NCBI RefSeq assembly: GCF_947500835.1
Contig: NZ_CANMTQ010000004.1
Location: 1-64,000 of the forward strand
Source of the DNA: an uncultured Halomonas sp.
GTDB lineage: Bacteria > Pseudomonadota > Gammaproteobacteria > Pseudomonadales > Halomonadaceae
Direction: 5' to 3'
DNA length: 64,000 nt
This document shows positions 29,464 to 38,600 of the stretch, piece after piece; within the stretch, counting starts at the first letter, position 1, and each line of letters opens with the position of its first letter. The position numbers and the translations under genes are program-made. Under the pieces are notes generated by a model. That model worked only from the letters and a program-made list of their open reading frames with translations, did no database searches and was not told where the DNA came from.

Positions 29464-30480
29464 TTACTTCAGCGCCGAAAGCTCGAGCCTTTCCTTGGCT
29501 GCTACCGCCTCGCGCTCGGATTGACGCTCCTCTTCCGGCAACGGGATCAGTCCCAGTGCCTGCAGGTATCCCATTGGCGCAATCATTTGATCGCTCATGA
29601 ACAAATTGGCGAACTCGTACATTGCAGGTACAGAGTCCGCATGCTGATTCTTTACATAAAAGAACATCGAGCGGGATACCGGGTATTCGCCGGAGCTGAT
29701 CGCTTCGGGCTCGGGAGCTACGCCATCGATGGAAGCGCCGTTCAGGCTGTCGGAGTTTTCCTCCAGGAAGGAGTAGCCGAAGATGCCGAAAGCATCGGTG
29801 TTCTCGGAAAGGCGCTGCACAATCAGATTGTCGTTTTCACCGGCATCGATATAGGCGCCATCGGCGCGAATGTCGGTGTAAGGTTCGCCGCCGTAAGCAA
29901 CCATGTCTTCCGAGGCGGCTTCCATGACCAGTTCCTCGAAGGCGTCTCGGGTACCGGAGGTGGTGGGCGGGCCGTAAACGGCGATCTCACGATCCGGCAG
30001 GGAGGTGTCGATATCGCTCCACTTCTTGTAGGGGTTGTCGACAAGTTCACTCCCTTTTTGGGGCACCTTCGCGGCAAGGGCCATGAAGAGCTGCTCCCGA
30101 GTGACGTCGATTGGGTCGTTGCTATTGGATTGGGCAAAGGCGATGCCGTCATAACCGATTTTCGCTTCGGTAATGTCGGTCACGCCGTTCTCCTGGCAGC
30201 GCTCGAACTCCGAGGTTTTCATACGTCTAGAGGCGTTGGTGATATCCGGTGACCGCTCACCGACGCCGTTGCAGAATAGCCGCAGGCCCCCGCCGGAGCC
30301 TGTGGACTCGATCACCGGGGTCGGGTAATCGGTAGTGGCGCCAAACTCCTCGGCAACGTAGCTGGCAAAAGGATAGACGGTGCTGGACCCGACGATACGC
30401 ACCTGATCTCGCGCCTGAGCGACGCCTGCGACGCTGAGTACGGCGGTAGCGATGGCGGTTGTCCTGAGAATGCGATTCAT
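29464..30480 (-). CDS. pstS: Periplasmic phosphate-binding protein PstS
   Basis: Periplasmic receptor that delivers phosphate to PstCA. The 338-residue precursor has a signal peptide ending at VAGVAQA-RDQ (about residue 23) and binding-loop segments VGSSTVYPF, ESTGSGGGL and PTTSGTRDAF that contact phosphate. ATG at 30480 with AGGAGA. It is the PstS-like type of marine and Pseudomonas species. First gene of the operon, preceded by a well-formed Pho box, so it should be induced on phosphate starvation. Confidence 0.94.
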   Translation of the reverse strand: MNRILRTTAIATAVLSVAGVAQARDQVRIVGSSTVYPFASYVAEEFGATTDYPTPVIESTGSGGGLRLFCNGVGERSPDITNASRRMKTSEFERCQENGVTDITEAKIGYDGIAFAQSNSNDPIDVTREQLFMALAAKVPQKGSELVDNPYKKWSDIDTSLPDREIAVYGPPTTSGTRDAFEELVMEAASEDMVAYGGEPYTDIRADGAYIDAGENDNLIVQRLSENTDAFGIFGYSFLEENSDSLNGASIDGVAPEPEAISSGEYPVSRSMFFYVKNQHADSVPAMYEFANLFMSDQMIAPMGYLQALGLIPLPEEERQSEREAVAAKERLELSALK

Positions 30481-30539
30481 GCGCTGTCTCCTGTCGATGA
30501 GCGTGATCAACCTTGGCGAACACAGGATGCCTCAGGAAA

Positions 30540-30557
30540 ATGACAGACTCATGACAA
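30540..30557 (-). promoter_or_regulatory. Pho box upstream of pstS
   Basis: On the minus strand TTGTCAT-GAGT-CTGTCAT: two direct 7-base repeats spaced by four, matching the PhoB consensus CTGTCAT with one mismatch. It begins 60 bases upstream of the pstS ATG. PhoB would replace the -35 contact. The -10 region downstream is poor by eye. Confidence 0.85.
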
Positions 30558-30594
30558 GAGCAAAGAACGCTATAGGTCTCGCTCGAAAGACGGC

Positions 30595-31782
30595 TTAGGC
30601 ATGCAGAGCCTTACCGCACAACACCCGCACCCCCAGATTGCCAAGGACGGTGGCTCCCAACATCACCAGCACCACGGGCCAGGCGCTGTAGACTTCGAAG
30701 ATTCCCACCAGTATTCCCGCCAGCGCCCCGCAGGAGAACTGGATACTGCCTAGCAGCGCCGTGGCGGTAGCGCTCATTTTGGGAAAATGATCGAGCATCG
30801 AGGACATGGCGTTGGGACCGATAAGCCCCTGCATACCGACAAAGAGGATCATCAGCGGCGCCACCACGTAAAGCGATCCCAGCCCAAGCAACAGAACCAC
30901 TGCCAGCAGCACTCCGCTTGCCAGTTGCACCCCCAACCCCAGCACCAGATTGCGCTGGGGGCTGCGATATCGAAGCAGACGTATGTTGAGTCGATTCGAG
31001 CCCGCCATGACGATGACGTTGGCGCCGAAGACAAAGGGATAGATGGCAGGAGAGAGTCCGAAATACTCCATGTACAGGAAAGGCGATCCGGTGATGAAGG
31101 CGAACATTCCTCCAAAGGACATGGCCGCCGCGCTAATGTAGCCCATCGCCTCCCGATGACGCAGAACCGCCAGATAATTACCCATTACCTGGCGCAGTCC
31201 AGGCGCGTCAGGATCGCGACCTCGGGTTTCTGGTAGATAACGTCCCAACAGCCACAGCACGAAGACCGCATACACCGCAAGAAAGAAGAAAATCAACCAC
31301 CAGTCCGCCAGATACAGCAGTAAGCTACCCAGCGCCGGCGCGATCAGAGGCGCCAATAGCATGATCATGACCATGGTGGACAACACCTTGGCCGCCTCGC
31401 GCCCGCTGAAGCAGTCTCGTACGATGGCCGCGGAGTTGACCACGGAGGCGCCACCACCAAGGGCCTGCAGAAAGCGCAGCAGCCACAGCATTTCAAGCGT
31501 CTCGACCTGGGTAAGGGCCAGACTGGCCAGCACAAAGACGCTGATGCCGGCAAACAGTATCGGTCGTCGTCCCAGGCGATCCGACAGTGGGCCAAACACC
31601 AGCTGACCGAGCGCAAACCCCACCAGGAAAATGCTGATCGATAGCTGAGTGTGGTGCACGCTGGCATTCACTGCCTCGGCCAGGGCCGGAATCGCCGGTA
31701 GATAGGCATCGATGGCAAAAGGCGCCAAGGCGGTATTGGCTGCTACCAGCAACGCGATACGCCGAGGGTCCACTTTCTGCAT
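30595..31782 (-). CDS. Bcr/CflA-family multidrug efflux MFS transporter
   Basis: Twelve-helix major facilitator of 395 residues. The N-terminal FAIDAYLPAIPALAEAVN is the Bcr/CflA hallmark and GPLSDRLGRRPILFAG is MFS motif A between helices 2 and 3. Such pumps export drugs such as bicyclomycin, or sulfonamides and peptides; the substrate here is unknown. I start at ATG 31782 (MQKVDPRRIALLV) behind AAGGAAA rather than further upstream. It stands alone, just upstream of the pst promoter region. Confidence 0.86.
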   Translation of the reverse strand: MQKVDPRRIALLVAANTALAPFAIDAYLPAIPALAEAVNASVHHTQLSISIFLVGFALGQLVFGPLSDRLGRRPILFAGISVFVLASLALTQVETLEMLWLLRFLQALGGGASVVNSAAIVRDCFSGREAAKVLSTMVMIMLLAPLIAPALGSLLLYLADWWLIFFFLAVYAVFVLWLLGRYLPETRGRDPDAPGLRQVMGNYLAVLRHREAMGYISAAAMSFGGMFAFITGSPFLYMEYFGLSPAIYPFVFGANVIVMAGSNRLNIRLLRYRSPQRNLVLGLGVQLASGVLLAVVLLLGLGSLYVVAPLMILFVGMQGLIGPNAMSSMLDHFPKMSATATALLGSIQFSCGALAGILVGIFEVYSAWPVVLVMLGATVLGNLGVRVLCGKALHA

Positions 31783-31992
31783 GAGTTTCCTTGTAGTCCC
31801 TAAATCGTGCCTAGGTAGTGCCTGAAGTGACATGAAAATGAGAAACGCGAAGACCGAGAATGATAGCAGAACAGCACAAGCGAATACCTATCGCTTCCAC
31901 TGACTGGAACCAGTGGATGCTGTTTCTTGCATAAGGCTCAGCTATTGGGTTTTGAGCGTGGTCTTCTAATCAGTGCTTGCCGGTGAGACCTG

Positions 31993-32508
31993 TCAGTGTG
32001 GCTCGCTGGTCGACTTGACCTCTTCGGCCTCGAGTAGCTCCACCAGAGGTTGAAACTCTTTGCGATTGTGCTCGCTCATGCGCATTAGAATGCGATGGGA
32101 TTCGAGAACACGCTGTTGCAGTTCTTCCTTGTCAGCCTCGACCTTAGGCAGATCCTTTAACTTTTCGGGTTCGCCGATAGAGGAAGATGTCAAGATGAAG
32201 TAGCGCGCAAATCCCATGACATCAAGCAGTCGGCGTATGTCGGGATGATCCGCGACGATCGTCGGGGGATACTCGATACGCCCTTGAACCGCTATCGCGA
32301 CTTTTGCGAGAAAGCCCAGTGCGGTGGAGTCAACGTTGGATGCCTCACGCAGATCGATGATGACGCTCTTGAGCCCTGGAGTTGCCGCCAGACGCTGAGC
32401 CTGGTTGTCCAAGGTGGCGCACAGGGTCAAACGAACGTCACCGCACAACTTGAGAACAAATACGCCATCATCGAAAGCCGCTTTTAGCCGCCCTTCATGA
32501 GTTATCAT
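31993..32508 (-). CDS. STAS-domain anti-sigma factor antagonist (HsbA-like)
   Basis: A 171-residue protein: an STAS domain (residues 1-110) with the phosphorylatable Ser61 in ASNVDSTALGFLAK, then a helical, charged tail (about 115-171, KVEADKEELQQRVLESHRI) likely to form a coiled coil. Such proteins switch partners with a kinase or anti-sigma factor depending on phosphorylation. It overlaps the end of the PP2C phosphatase gene by 14 bases, which marks the phosphatase as its partner. The pair resembles HsbR/HsbA of Pseudomonas, which link to FlgM and biofilm formation. No kinase domain is seen here. Confidence 0.8.
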   Translation of the reverse strand: MITHEGRLKAAFDDGVFVLKLCGDVRLTLCATLDNQAQRLAATPGLKSVIIDLREASNVDSTALGFLAKVAIAVQGRIEYPPTIVADHPDIRRLLDVMGFARYFILTSSSIGEPEKLKDLPKVEADKEELQQRVLESHRILMRMSEHNRKEFQPLVELLEAEEVKSTSEPH

Positions 32509-33673
32509 GATCGAATCCGCTTAGCCTCATAATGGTCAGATCATCGGGGAGAGACTGATGCTCCGAAGTACTGCTCTCGGTTTCGGCCGCCTTTACTCCC
32601 AGCATCACCCGCAGTGCCGTTACGTCGGAACATTGAATTATTCGCGAGTGCAATGCCTCGAGGCGCTGCTCGATACTACTGCCAGACAAGCATTCCAACA
32701 CCCCATCCGAGCATAGCCACAGGCAAAAATTCTGCGGTAGCTCATACCCGTAAGTGGGATAAACGGTACCTGGAAACAGGCCAACCGGCATTCCCTCGCC
32801 CTCCAGTGTCACCAGTCCCTGCTCGTTGATCAACATTGGCATGGGCAGTTGCGCACCCAAAGAATAGTGAAGATAGCGTAGTTCACGATCGATGACGCCG
32901 ACAAACACGGTGGCATGTTTACCGATGCCGGTGTCCAGCAACTCATCGTTGAGCTGCTTGAGCCATAGGGAGGGCAAGGATGGCGGTGCCTGGCTGCCCC
33001 GCTCTTGCAACCATCGGTTGCAAAGATATTTGAGCAGTACCGTTACAAACGCGGACGAAGCCCCATGCCCTGAAACGTCGGCGAAATAGAAAACGCTATA
33101 GCGATCATCAATACGCTGAAAATCCAGGAAGTCACCGGAAAGGTAAAGCGACGGCGTCAATGAATACATACATTGCACGCCATTGATCGTTTGCGGCATT
33201 GCCGGCAGCAGTTTTCGCTGTATTTGTCCTCCCAACTGCTGATCAAGCCGCAGCATGGCAAGATGAGTCTGGAGAACCTCGTTTTGTTCGACCAGATCCG
33301 CGTGATCCTGGACCTGCCTGGTATCCGCGGCATGACGAGCCAAGGTGTTGACGATCAAACGCTCCACCAATACAGCATGATGCAGTGGCTCAAGCACATA
33401 CTCTCGCACCCCCGCGGCAAACGCCTCGTCGAGCTCGATACCAGTTTGGTCGTCCGCGACTGCAATGACGGACCACCATTCGATCAGTGTCGACCACTGC
33501 CCGCTTTCCACCGCCCGTACATGCGCCACGACCAACGCCGTTTCGACAGGCAGTTCCTGACTATCTTCCGGTACGATGACATCGAAACCCTGGATAGCGA
33601 TCATGCGCGCCAAGGCGTCACGTTCGACGCCGGGCAAATCCAGAATAGCGATGAGAACATTCGAGCGAGCCAT
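32495..33673 (-). CDS. PP2C (SpoIIE) phosphatase with degenerate receiver domain
   Basis: A 392-residue protein: a receiver-like N-terminal domain (4-115), a helical linker (115-150), and a SpoIIE-type PP2C phosphatase domain with metal-binding motifs GDFLDF (Asp181), ADVSGHG (Asp199), CSDGVLE and DDLTI. The receiver lacks the usual phospho-acceptor Asp (TALVVAHVRA at 45-54 has none) and the conserved Lys is Glu in LEPLHH, so it is probably not controlled by phosphorylation. Likely role: dephosphorylate the STAS protein encoded next. ATG at 33673 chosen by comparison with receiver domain starts; the frame is open upstream into mlaA. Confidence 0.8.
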   Translation of the reverse strand: MARSNVLIAILDLPGVERDALARMIAIQGFDVIVPEDSQELPVETALVVAHVRAVESGQWSTLIEWWSVIAVADDQTGIELDEAFAAGVREYVLEPLHHAVLVERLIVNTLARHAADTRQVQDHADLVEQNEVLQTHLAMLRLDQQLGGQIQRKLLPAMPQTINGVQCMYSLTPSLYLSGDFLDFQRIDDRYSVFYFADVSGHGASSAFVTVLLKYLCNRWLQERGSQAPPSLPSLWLKQLNDELLDTGIGKHATVFVGVIDRELRYLHYSLGAQLPMPMLINEQGLVTLEGEGMPVGLFPGTVYPTYGYELPQNFCLWLCSDGVLECLSGSSIEQRLEALHSRIIQCSDVTALRVMLGVKAAETESSTSEHQSLPDDLTIMRLSGFDHDNS

Positions 33674-33686
33674 GGTGGCCTCTATC

Positions 33687-34442
33687 CTAGTCGGCGAAGT
33701 CGCTGTCATCGAAATCACTGTCATCAAAATCGAAGTCGTCACTGGCGAAGGGGTCGTCTCCCGACTTGCCATCGTTCACCTCGAAACGACGTCGCTGCAG
33801 ATAGGTATCCCGCAGGAAGACATAGCGATCGCCGCGGACCAGCTTCTCCTGCTCCAGCAGGCTGGCGCGGAAATTGACCAGCTGCAGCGCGCGTATCGCA
33901 AAGCGCACTTTGTCATCCTCGACATAGGCCAAGGGATAGCTGTAAATATCTATCGGTAGCGCAGAGGTATCACGTACGGTGCTCGGACCAAGCAGCGGCA
34001 GCACCACATAAGGCCCCTCGGCTAGGCCCCATACCCCCAAGGTCTGACCAAAATCTTCTTCTCGAGCCATCCATTCCATGCGGCTGGCCGGATCCAGTAC
34101 TCCGCCCAGCCCCAGGGTCGTGTTGACCAGAAAGCGTCCCGAAGCGACTCCGGCGTTACTCCACTTCCACTGCAGCACGCTATTGAGCACGGTACGAAGT
34201 TCTCCCAGATTGGAGAAGAAGTTGCCGACACCCGTCTGAATGGGCTGAGGCGTGATCTTGTCGTATCCCTGTGCAACGGGCTTCAATGCATAGCGGTCGA
34301 TGGTCTCGTTGAAGGCAAACACTTTTCTGTTGACCCCCTCCCAAGGGTCGACGGGTTTTTCCTGCTGAGCGCCTTGGCTGGCACAGCCGGTAAGCAATGC
34401 CCCCATCACTAGACCCATCAATAATTTACTATATATTTTCAT
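33687..34442 (-). CDS. mlaA: Outer-membrane lipoprotein MlaA (VacJ)
   Basis: Outer-membrane part of the Mla system, which removes misplaced phospholipid from the outer leaflet. The 251-residue precursor has a lipobox LLTGC with Cys20, the signature DPWEGVNRKVFAFNE and GPYVVLPLLGPSTVRD. The last 20 residues are an acidic repeat of DF/DDSDF units, absent from typical MlaA. It overlaps the FabH-like gene by four bases (ATGA) and is followed 13 bases later by the PP2C gene. mlaFEDCB genes are not nearby. The mlaA-PP2C-STAS order recalls Pseudomonas aeruginosa vacJ and its neighbours, from memory. Confidence 0.92.
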   Translation of the reverse strand: MKIYSKLLMGLVMGALLTGCASQGAQQEKPVDPWEGVNRKVFAFNETIDRYALKPVAQGYDKITPQPIQTGVGNFFSNLGELRTVLNSVLQWKWSNAGVASGRFLVNTTLGLGGVLDPASRMEWMAREEDFGQTLGVWGLAEGPYVVLPLLGPSTVRDTSALPIDIYSYPLAYVEDDKVRFAIRALQLVNFRASLLEQEKLVRGDRYVFLRDTYLQRRRFEVNDGKSGDDPFASDDFDFDDSDFDDSDFAD

Positions 34443-35566
34443 TTCTTTGCCTTACGTAGGAGAACACTGCCGGCACTGTAACCGGCACCGAAGGAGCACA
34501 CGACACCCAGGGCGCCATCCGCCAGATCATCGTGATGTAAATGCAGTGCAATAATCGATCCTGCTGAACTGGTATTGGCATAGCGATCCAGAATGACAGG
34601 TGCTTGCCCCGGCATTGGGTCTGCGCCCAGCACACGCCGGGCAATCAAGTCATTCATATGGCGGTTGGCTTGATGCAGCCACAACCGCGCCAGTTGATCA
34701 CCGGTAATTTGCAAAGACGCCAGGTGGTCGGTAATCAATTGCGCCACCATGGGGCACACGTCCTTGAATACCCGACGCCCTTCCTGCAGGAAAAGTTTGT
34801 CCTCGGCGAGAGGATCGCTGTCGGTCACCCGATTGAGAAAGCCGGCATTGTTACGAATGGCATTCGAATAACGGGTTACCAGACGCGTTCCGAGAATTTC
34901 GAAGCGTGACGTCGCGACTGCCACGTCATCGGCTTCGATGACGATGGCGGTACAGGCATCGCCGAAGATGAAATGGCTGTCCCGATCGCGAAAGTTGAGA
35001 TGGGCGGAGCAGATTTCCGGATTGACCACCAGCGCCCTTTTCACGTTGCCATTGCCGATGGCGTTGGCGGCAGTTTCGATGGCAAAGGTGGCGGAGCTGC
35101 AGGCAACGTTCATGTCGAAGGCATAGCCCCCAGCGCCTAGCGCCGCCTGTAACTCCACGGCAACCGCCGGATAGGAGCGTTCGAGGTTGGAGCAGGCAAC
35201 GATGACCAGATCGATATCACTGGCCGCAACCAGGGCTCGGTCCAAGGCTTCCCGCGCCGCCGCCAGGCCCATCTCACACTGGATCGAGTTTTCCTCGTTG
35301 GCACGTTGCGGCAAACGCGGACGCATCCGCTCAGGATCGAGAATACCCTCGGCATCCAGCACGTAGCGGCTGTGAATTCCCGAGGCCTTGACGATGAATT
35401 CCGTACTGGAATGGACCAAGGACTCACGCTCGCCCCGCTCAATGGCATTCGCGTGACGTGCATTTTCCTTATCGACCCAGGTATTGAAGGACGCTACCAG
35501 AGCCTCGTTGTCGATGGCGTGCGCCGGGGTATAAAGCCCGGTGCCGGTAATCACCGCATGTGTCAT
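34439..35566 (-). CDS. FabH-like 3-oxoacyl-ACP synthase III family protein
   Basis: Thiolase-fold condensing enzyme of 375 residues. The catalytic triad of ketoacyl synthase III is intact: Cys156 in NVACSSATF, His in WLHQANRHMND and Asn in RYANTSSAGS. FabH proper has about 317 residues, so this longer form with an N-terminal insertion (KENARHANAIERGERES) belongs to the group annotated as beta-ketoacyl-ACP synthase III-like proteins in Pseudomonas. It may start fatty acid synthesis from an acyl-CoA or make a specialised lipid. ATG at 35566 with AGGAGAG. Sits between hrpA and mlaA, with no other fab gene nearby. Confidence 0.8.
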   Translation of the reverse strand: MTHAVITGTGLYTPAHAIDNEALVASFNTWVDKENARHANAIERGERESLVHSSTEFIVKASGIHSRYVLDAEGILDPERMRPRLPQRANEENSIQCEMGLAAAREALDRALVAASDIDLVIVACSNLERSYPAVAVELQAALGAGGYAFDMNVACSSATFAIETAANAIGNGNVKRALVVNPEICSAHLNFRDRDSHFIFGDACTAIVIEADDVAVATSRFEILGTRLVTRYSNAIRNNAGFLNRVTDSDPLAEDKLFLQEGRRVFKDVCPMVAQLITDHLASLQITGDQLARLWLHQANRHMNDLIARRVLGADPMPGQAPVILDRYANTSSAGSIIALHLHHDDLADGALGVVCSFGAGYSAGSVLLRKAKK

Positions 35567-35624
35567 TGGTTCTCTCCTGGCGGCGACCGGCCAATAGCCG
35601 TCGCGTCTATTCTCGAGATTTCTT

Positions 35625-38600
35625 TCATCCCCGGCCGGTAATCTCCGCCCAGCGACGTTCGAGACGCTTGGCCGAGACCGGTTCACGGGTACCCAACTGC
35701 TGGGCGAACAGCGATACCCGAAGCTCTTCCAGCCACCAGCCAAACTCGTCGAGGGCTAACGCCTCGTCACCATTTTGTTGCTGTGCCTTGCGACGATTGG
35801 CCAGACGTGACTCGAAATCCTGGACCTGCTGCATCATCATCTGATCGCGCATGCGCTCCCGCGGCGCCTTTTCGAGACGAATCTGCGCCGCCTGCATGTA
35901 GCGCGGATATTCATTGAGCCAGTCGCCGGCGTCACTGATGAAGCCCGGATACACCAACCGCTGCATCTGAGCTTTTAGATCCCCGTACACCAGCGCCAAC
36001 GCCATGCTGAGATTGCCTTTCAAGGCCTGGGTCACCGCCAGATGGCCTTCCAATGCCTTGTGCAGCGTACCGATCAGGGATTCCCCATAAGGCACTAGCT
36101 TGTCTCGCTGTGCTGCCAGGCGCGCCTCGAAGTCCTCTTGGGAACGTGGCAGCGGATCGAAGGCAATTTCGTGCAGAAATACCGCTTCCACCAGGTCCTC
36201 GATCAGCTGCGCCTTGCTGCCCGTCTTGGCAAACAACAGCGCACAGCGATCCAGCCCCTTCAGACACTTGAGCGACTTCACCTGATCCGGCAGGCGCTGC
36301 ATGGCCAAGCGCTTGATGCCATGTCTATGCGCCTCTCGGGCGCGATCAGGATGATCGAACAGCGCAATGGCCAGGCCTTTGTCGCTGCGCTTATCACTGT
36401 TCTGGTCACTGCTCTTATCCAGGGCAGCTCGCGGCTTGCCTTCAACCAACGCAGGATAGGCCGCCACTCGTATGCCGGCTTGAATGGTGGAATAGGACTC
36501 CGCCAAGGGTGTTGCGGGCAATCCATCGACCTCCTCCGAGGCATCGGCGGTTTCACTCAACGCTTGAGCGCCAGCTTTGGCTGCCTTGAAGAAGCGACGT
36601 TCGAGTTCCGATAGATCGCGTCCCTGTCCAAGAAACTTCCCTTCATGATCCACTACCCTGAGATTCATGCTCAGATGTGGTGGCAGCTGCTCCCTGCGCC
36701 AATCCTCCGGCGCCAGCCGCAAGCCGGTCTTGACCCGCAGGAACTCACCCAACGCCTCGGTCAACGGCACGTTGGCCGGCGCCATGGCTGCAAGTGCCGC
36801 ATCGACCCAATCCGGTATCGGCACGACCTGACGGCGCACCGACTTGGGCAACGACTTGAGCAGCGCAATGCATTTTTCGCGTAAAAGCCCCGGCACCAGC
36901 CAATCGAGTCGATGGCGCGGCAGTTGCGACAGCATCGTGGCCGGTACGGTCATGGTCACCCCATCATCCTCGGCATCCGGCGCAAAATGGTAGCTCAACG
37001 GGTAGCTCACACCATTCAGTACCAGCGTATCCGGGTACTGAACGTCGCTGATGTCGTCGACACTGCGGGCCAGTAGCGTCGCCTTGTCGAGCTTTAGCAG
37101 CTTCGGGTCGTCGGCTTCCGCCTTGCGTCGCCAATGCTCGAAGCCCTTGCCGTTGACAATGCCTTCGGGCAGAAGTTGGTCGTAGAAATCGAACAGTGTT
37201 TCTTCATCAACCAGAATATCGCGCTTTCGCGCCCGATCTTCAAGGTTTTCCACCTCATCGATCAGTGCACGGTTGAAAGAAAAGAACTCGGCCTTGGTCC
37301 GATATTCGCCTTCGACCAGCGCGCGACGAATGAAGATCTCCCGCGCCTCTTGCGGCGCAATCGGGCCGTAGTGCACCTTGCGCCGGGAAACGATCGGCAG
37401 CCCGAACAGGGTCACCTGCTCGAAGGCCACCACCTGGGCGCGTTTCATTTCCCAGTGGGGTTCGCTGTAGCTGCGCTTGGTCAGCTGATCCGCCAATGGC
37501 TCGATCCACTCCGGCTGGATACGCGCCGCCTGGCGCGCAAAGAGACGCGAGGTTTCGACAAGTTCCCCGGCCATGATCCATTTCGGCGTCTTCTTAGCCA
37601 ATCCCGATCCCGGATGAATCATGAAACGGCGATTGCGCGCCCCCAGGTATTCCCGGTTCTCGATGAACTGGCCGATGTTGGACAGCAGTCCGGTTAGTAG
37701 CGCCTGATGCAGTCGGACATGCTGCTGCTTGAGCGCAGTGCGATCCGCTTCATCCGCCTTTTCGGGATCGATTGTCACGGGCCTGGTCATCGCGGGTAGA
37801 TGTATGTCCATATCCCGCAGCAGCTGGCGCAACTGACGATAGGTGTCGTGCCATTCCCGCACCCGCATGTAGTTGATGTAGTGCTCGCGACACCAGCGTC
37901 GCAGCTGATTGCCGGAGAGATCTTCTCGCGCGCGCTCGAACCCTGCCCATAGATTGAGCCAGGCAACGAAATCCGAGTCCGGATCTTCCCAGCGCTTATG
38001 AGCCTGATCCGCGGCCTGGCGCTTCTCCGCCGGACGCTCCCGGGGGTCCTGTACCGATAGCGCGCTGACCACCACCAGTACCTCCCGCAGGCACTCACCC
38101 TCGGCGCCGGCCAACACCATCCGCGCCAGACGTGGATCGATGGGCAATCGCGCCAATCGCCGGCCGGTTGTCGTCAGTCGGTTGCCCTCATCCACCGCGC
38201 CCAGCTCGAACAGCAAACGAAAGCCGTCCTTGATGAAGCGCGAATCCGGCGCGTCGACGAAGGGAAACGCGGCGATGTCCCCCAGCTTCAAGGAGAGCAT
38301 CGACAGGATGACCGAGGCCAGGTTGGTGCGCTGGATCTCCGGCTCGGTGAACTCGGGTCGGGCGAGAAAGTCTTCCTCGCTGTAAAGGCGAATGCACAGT
38401 CCTTCGGCGATACGCCCGCAACGACCCTTGCGCTGGTCCGCGCTGGCCTGGCTCACCGGCTCGATGGGCAAGCGCTGCACCTTGGCCCGGTAGCTGTAGC
38501 GACTGATGCGCACCAGCCCCGGATCGATCACATAGCGAATTCCCGGCACCGTCAGCGAGGTTTCCGCCACGTTGGTCGAAAGCACGATGCGCCGCCCGTT

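Noticed and set aside
31783..31992. Hairpin CCACTG-N-CAGTGG at about 31897-31918 as terminator of the STAS gene
   Set aside because: The stem is six base pairs with no T-run on the minus strand, so it is not convincing.
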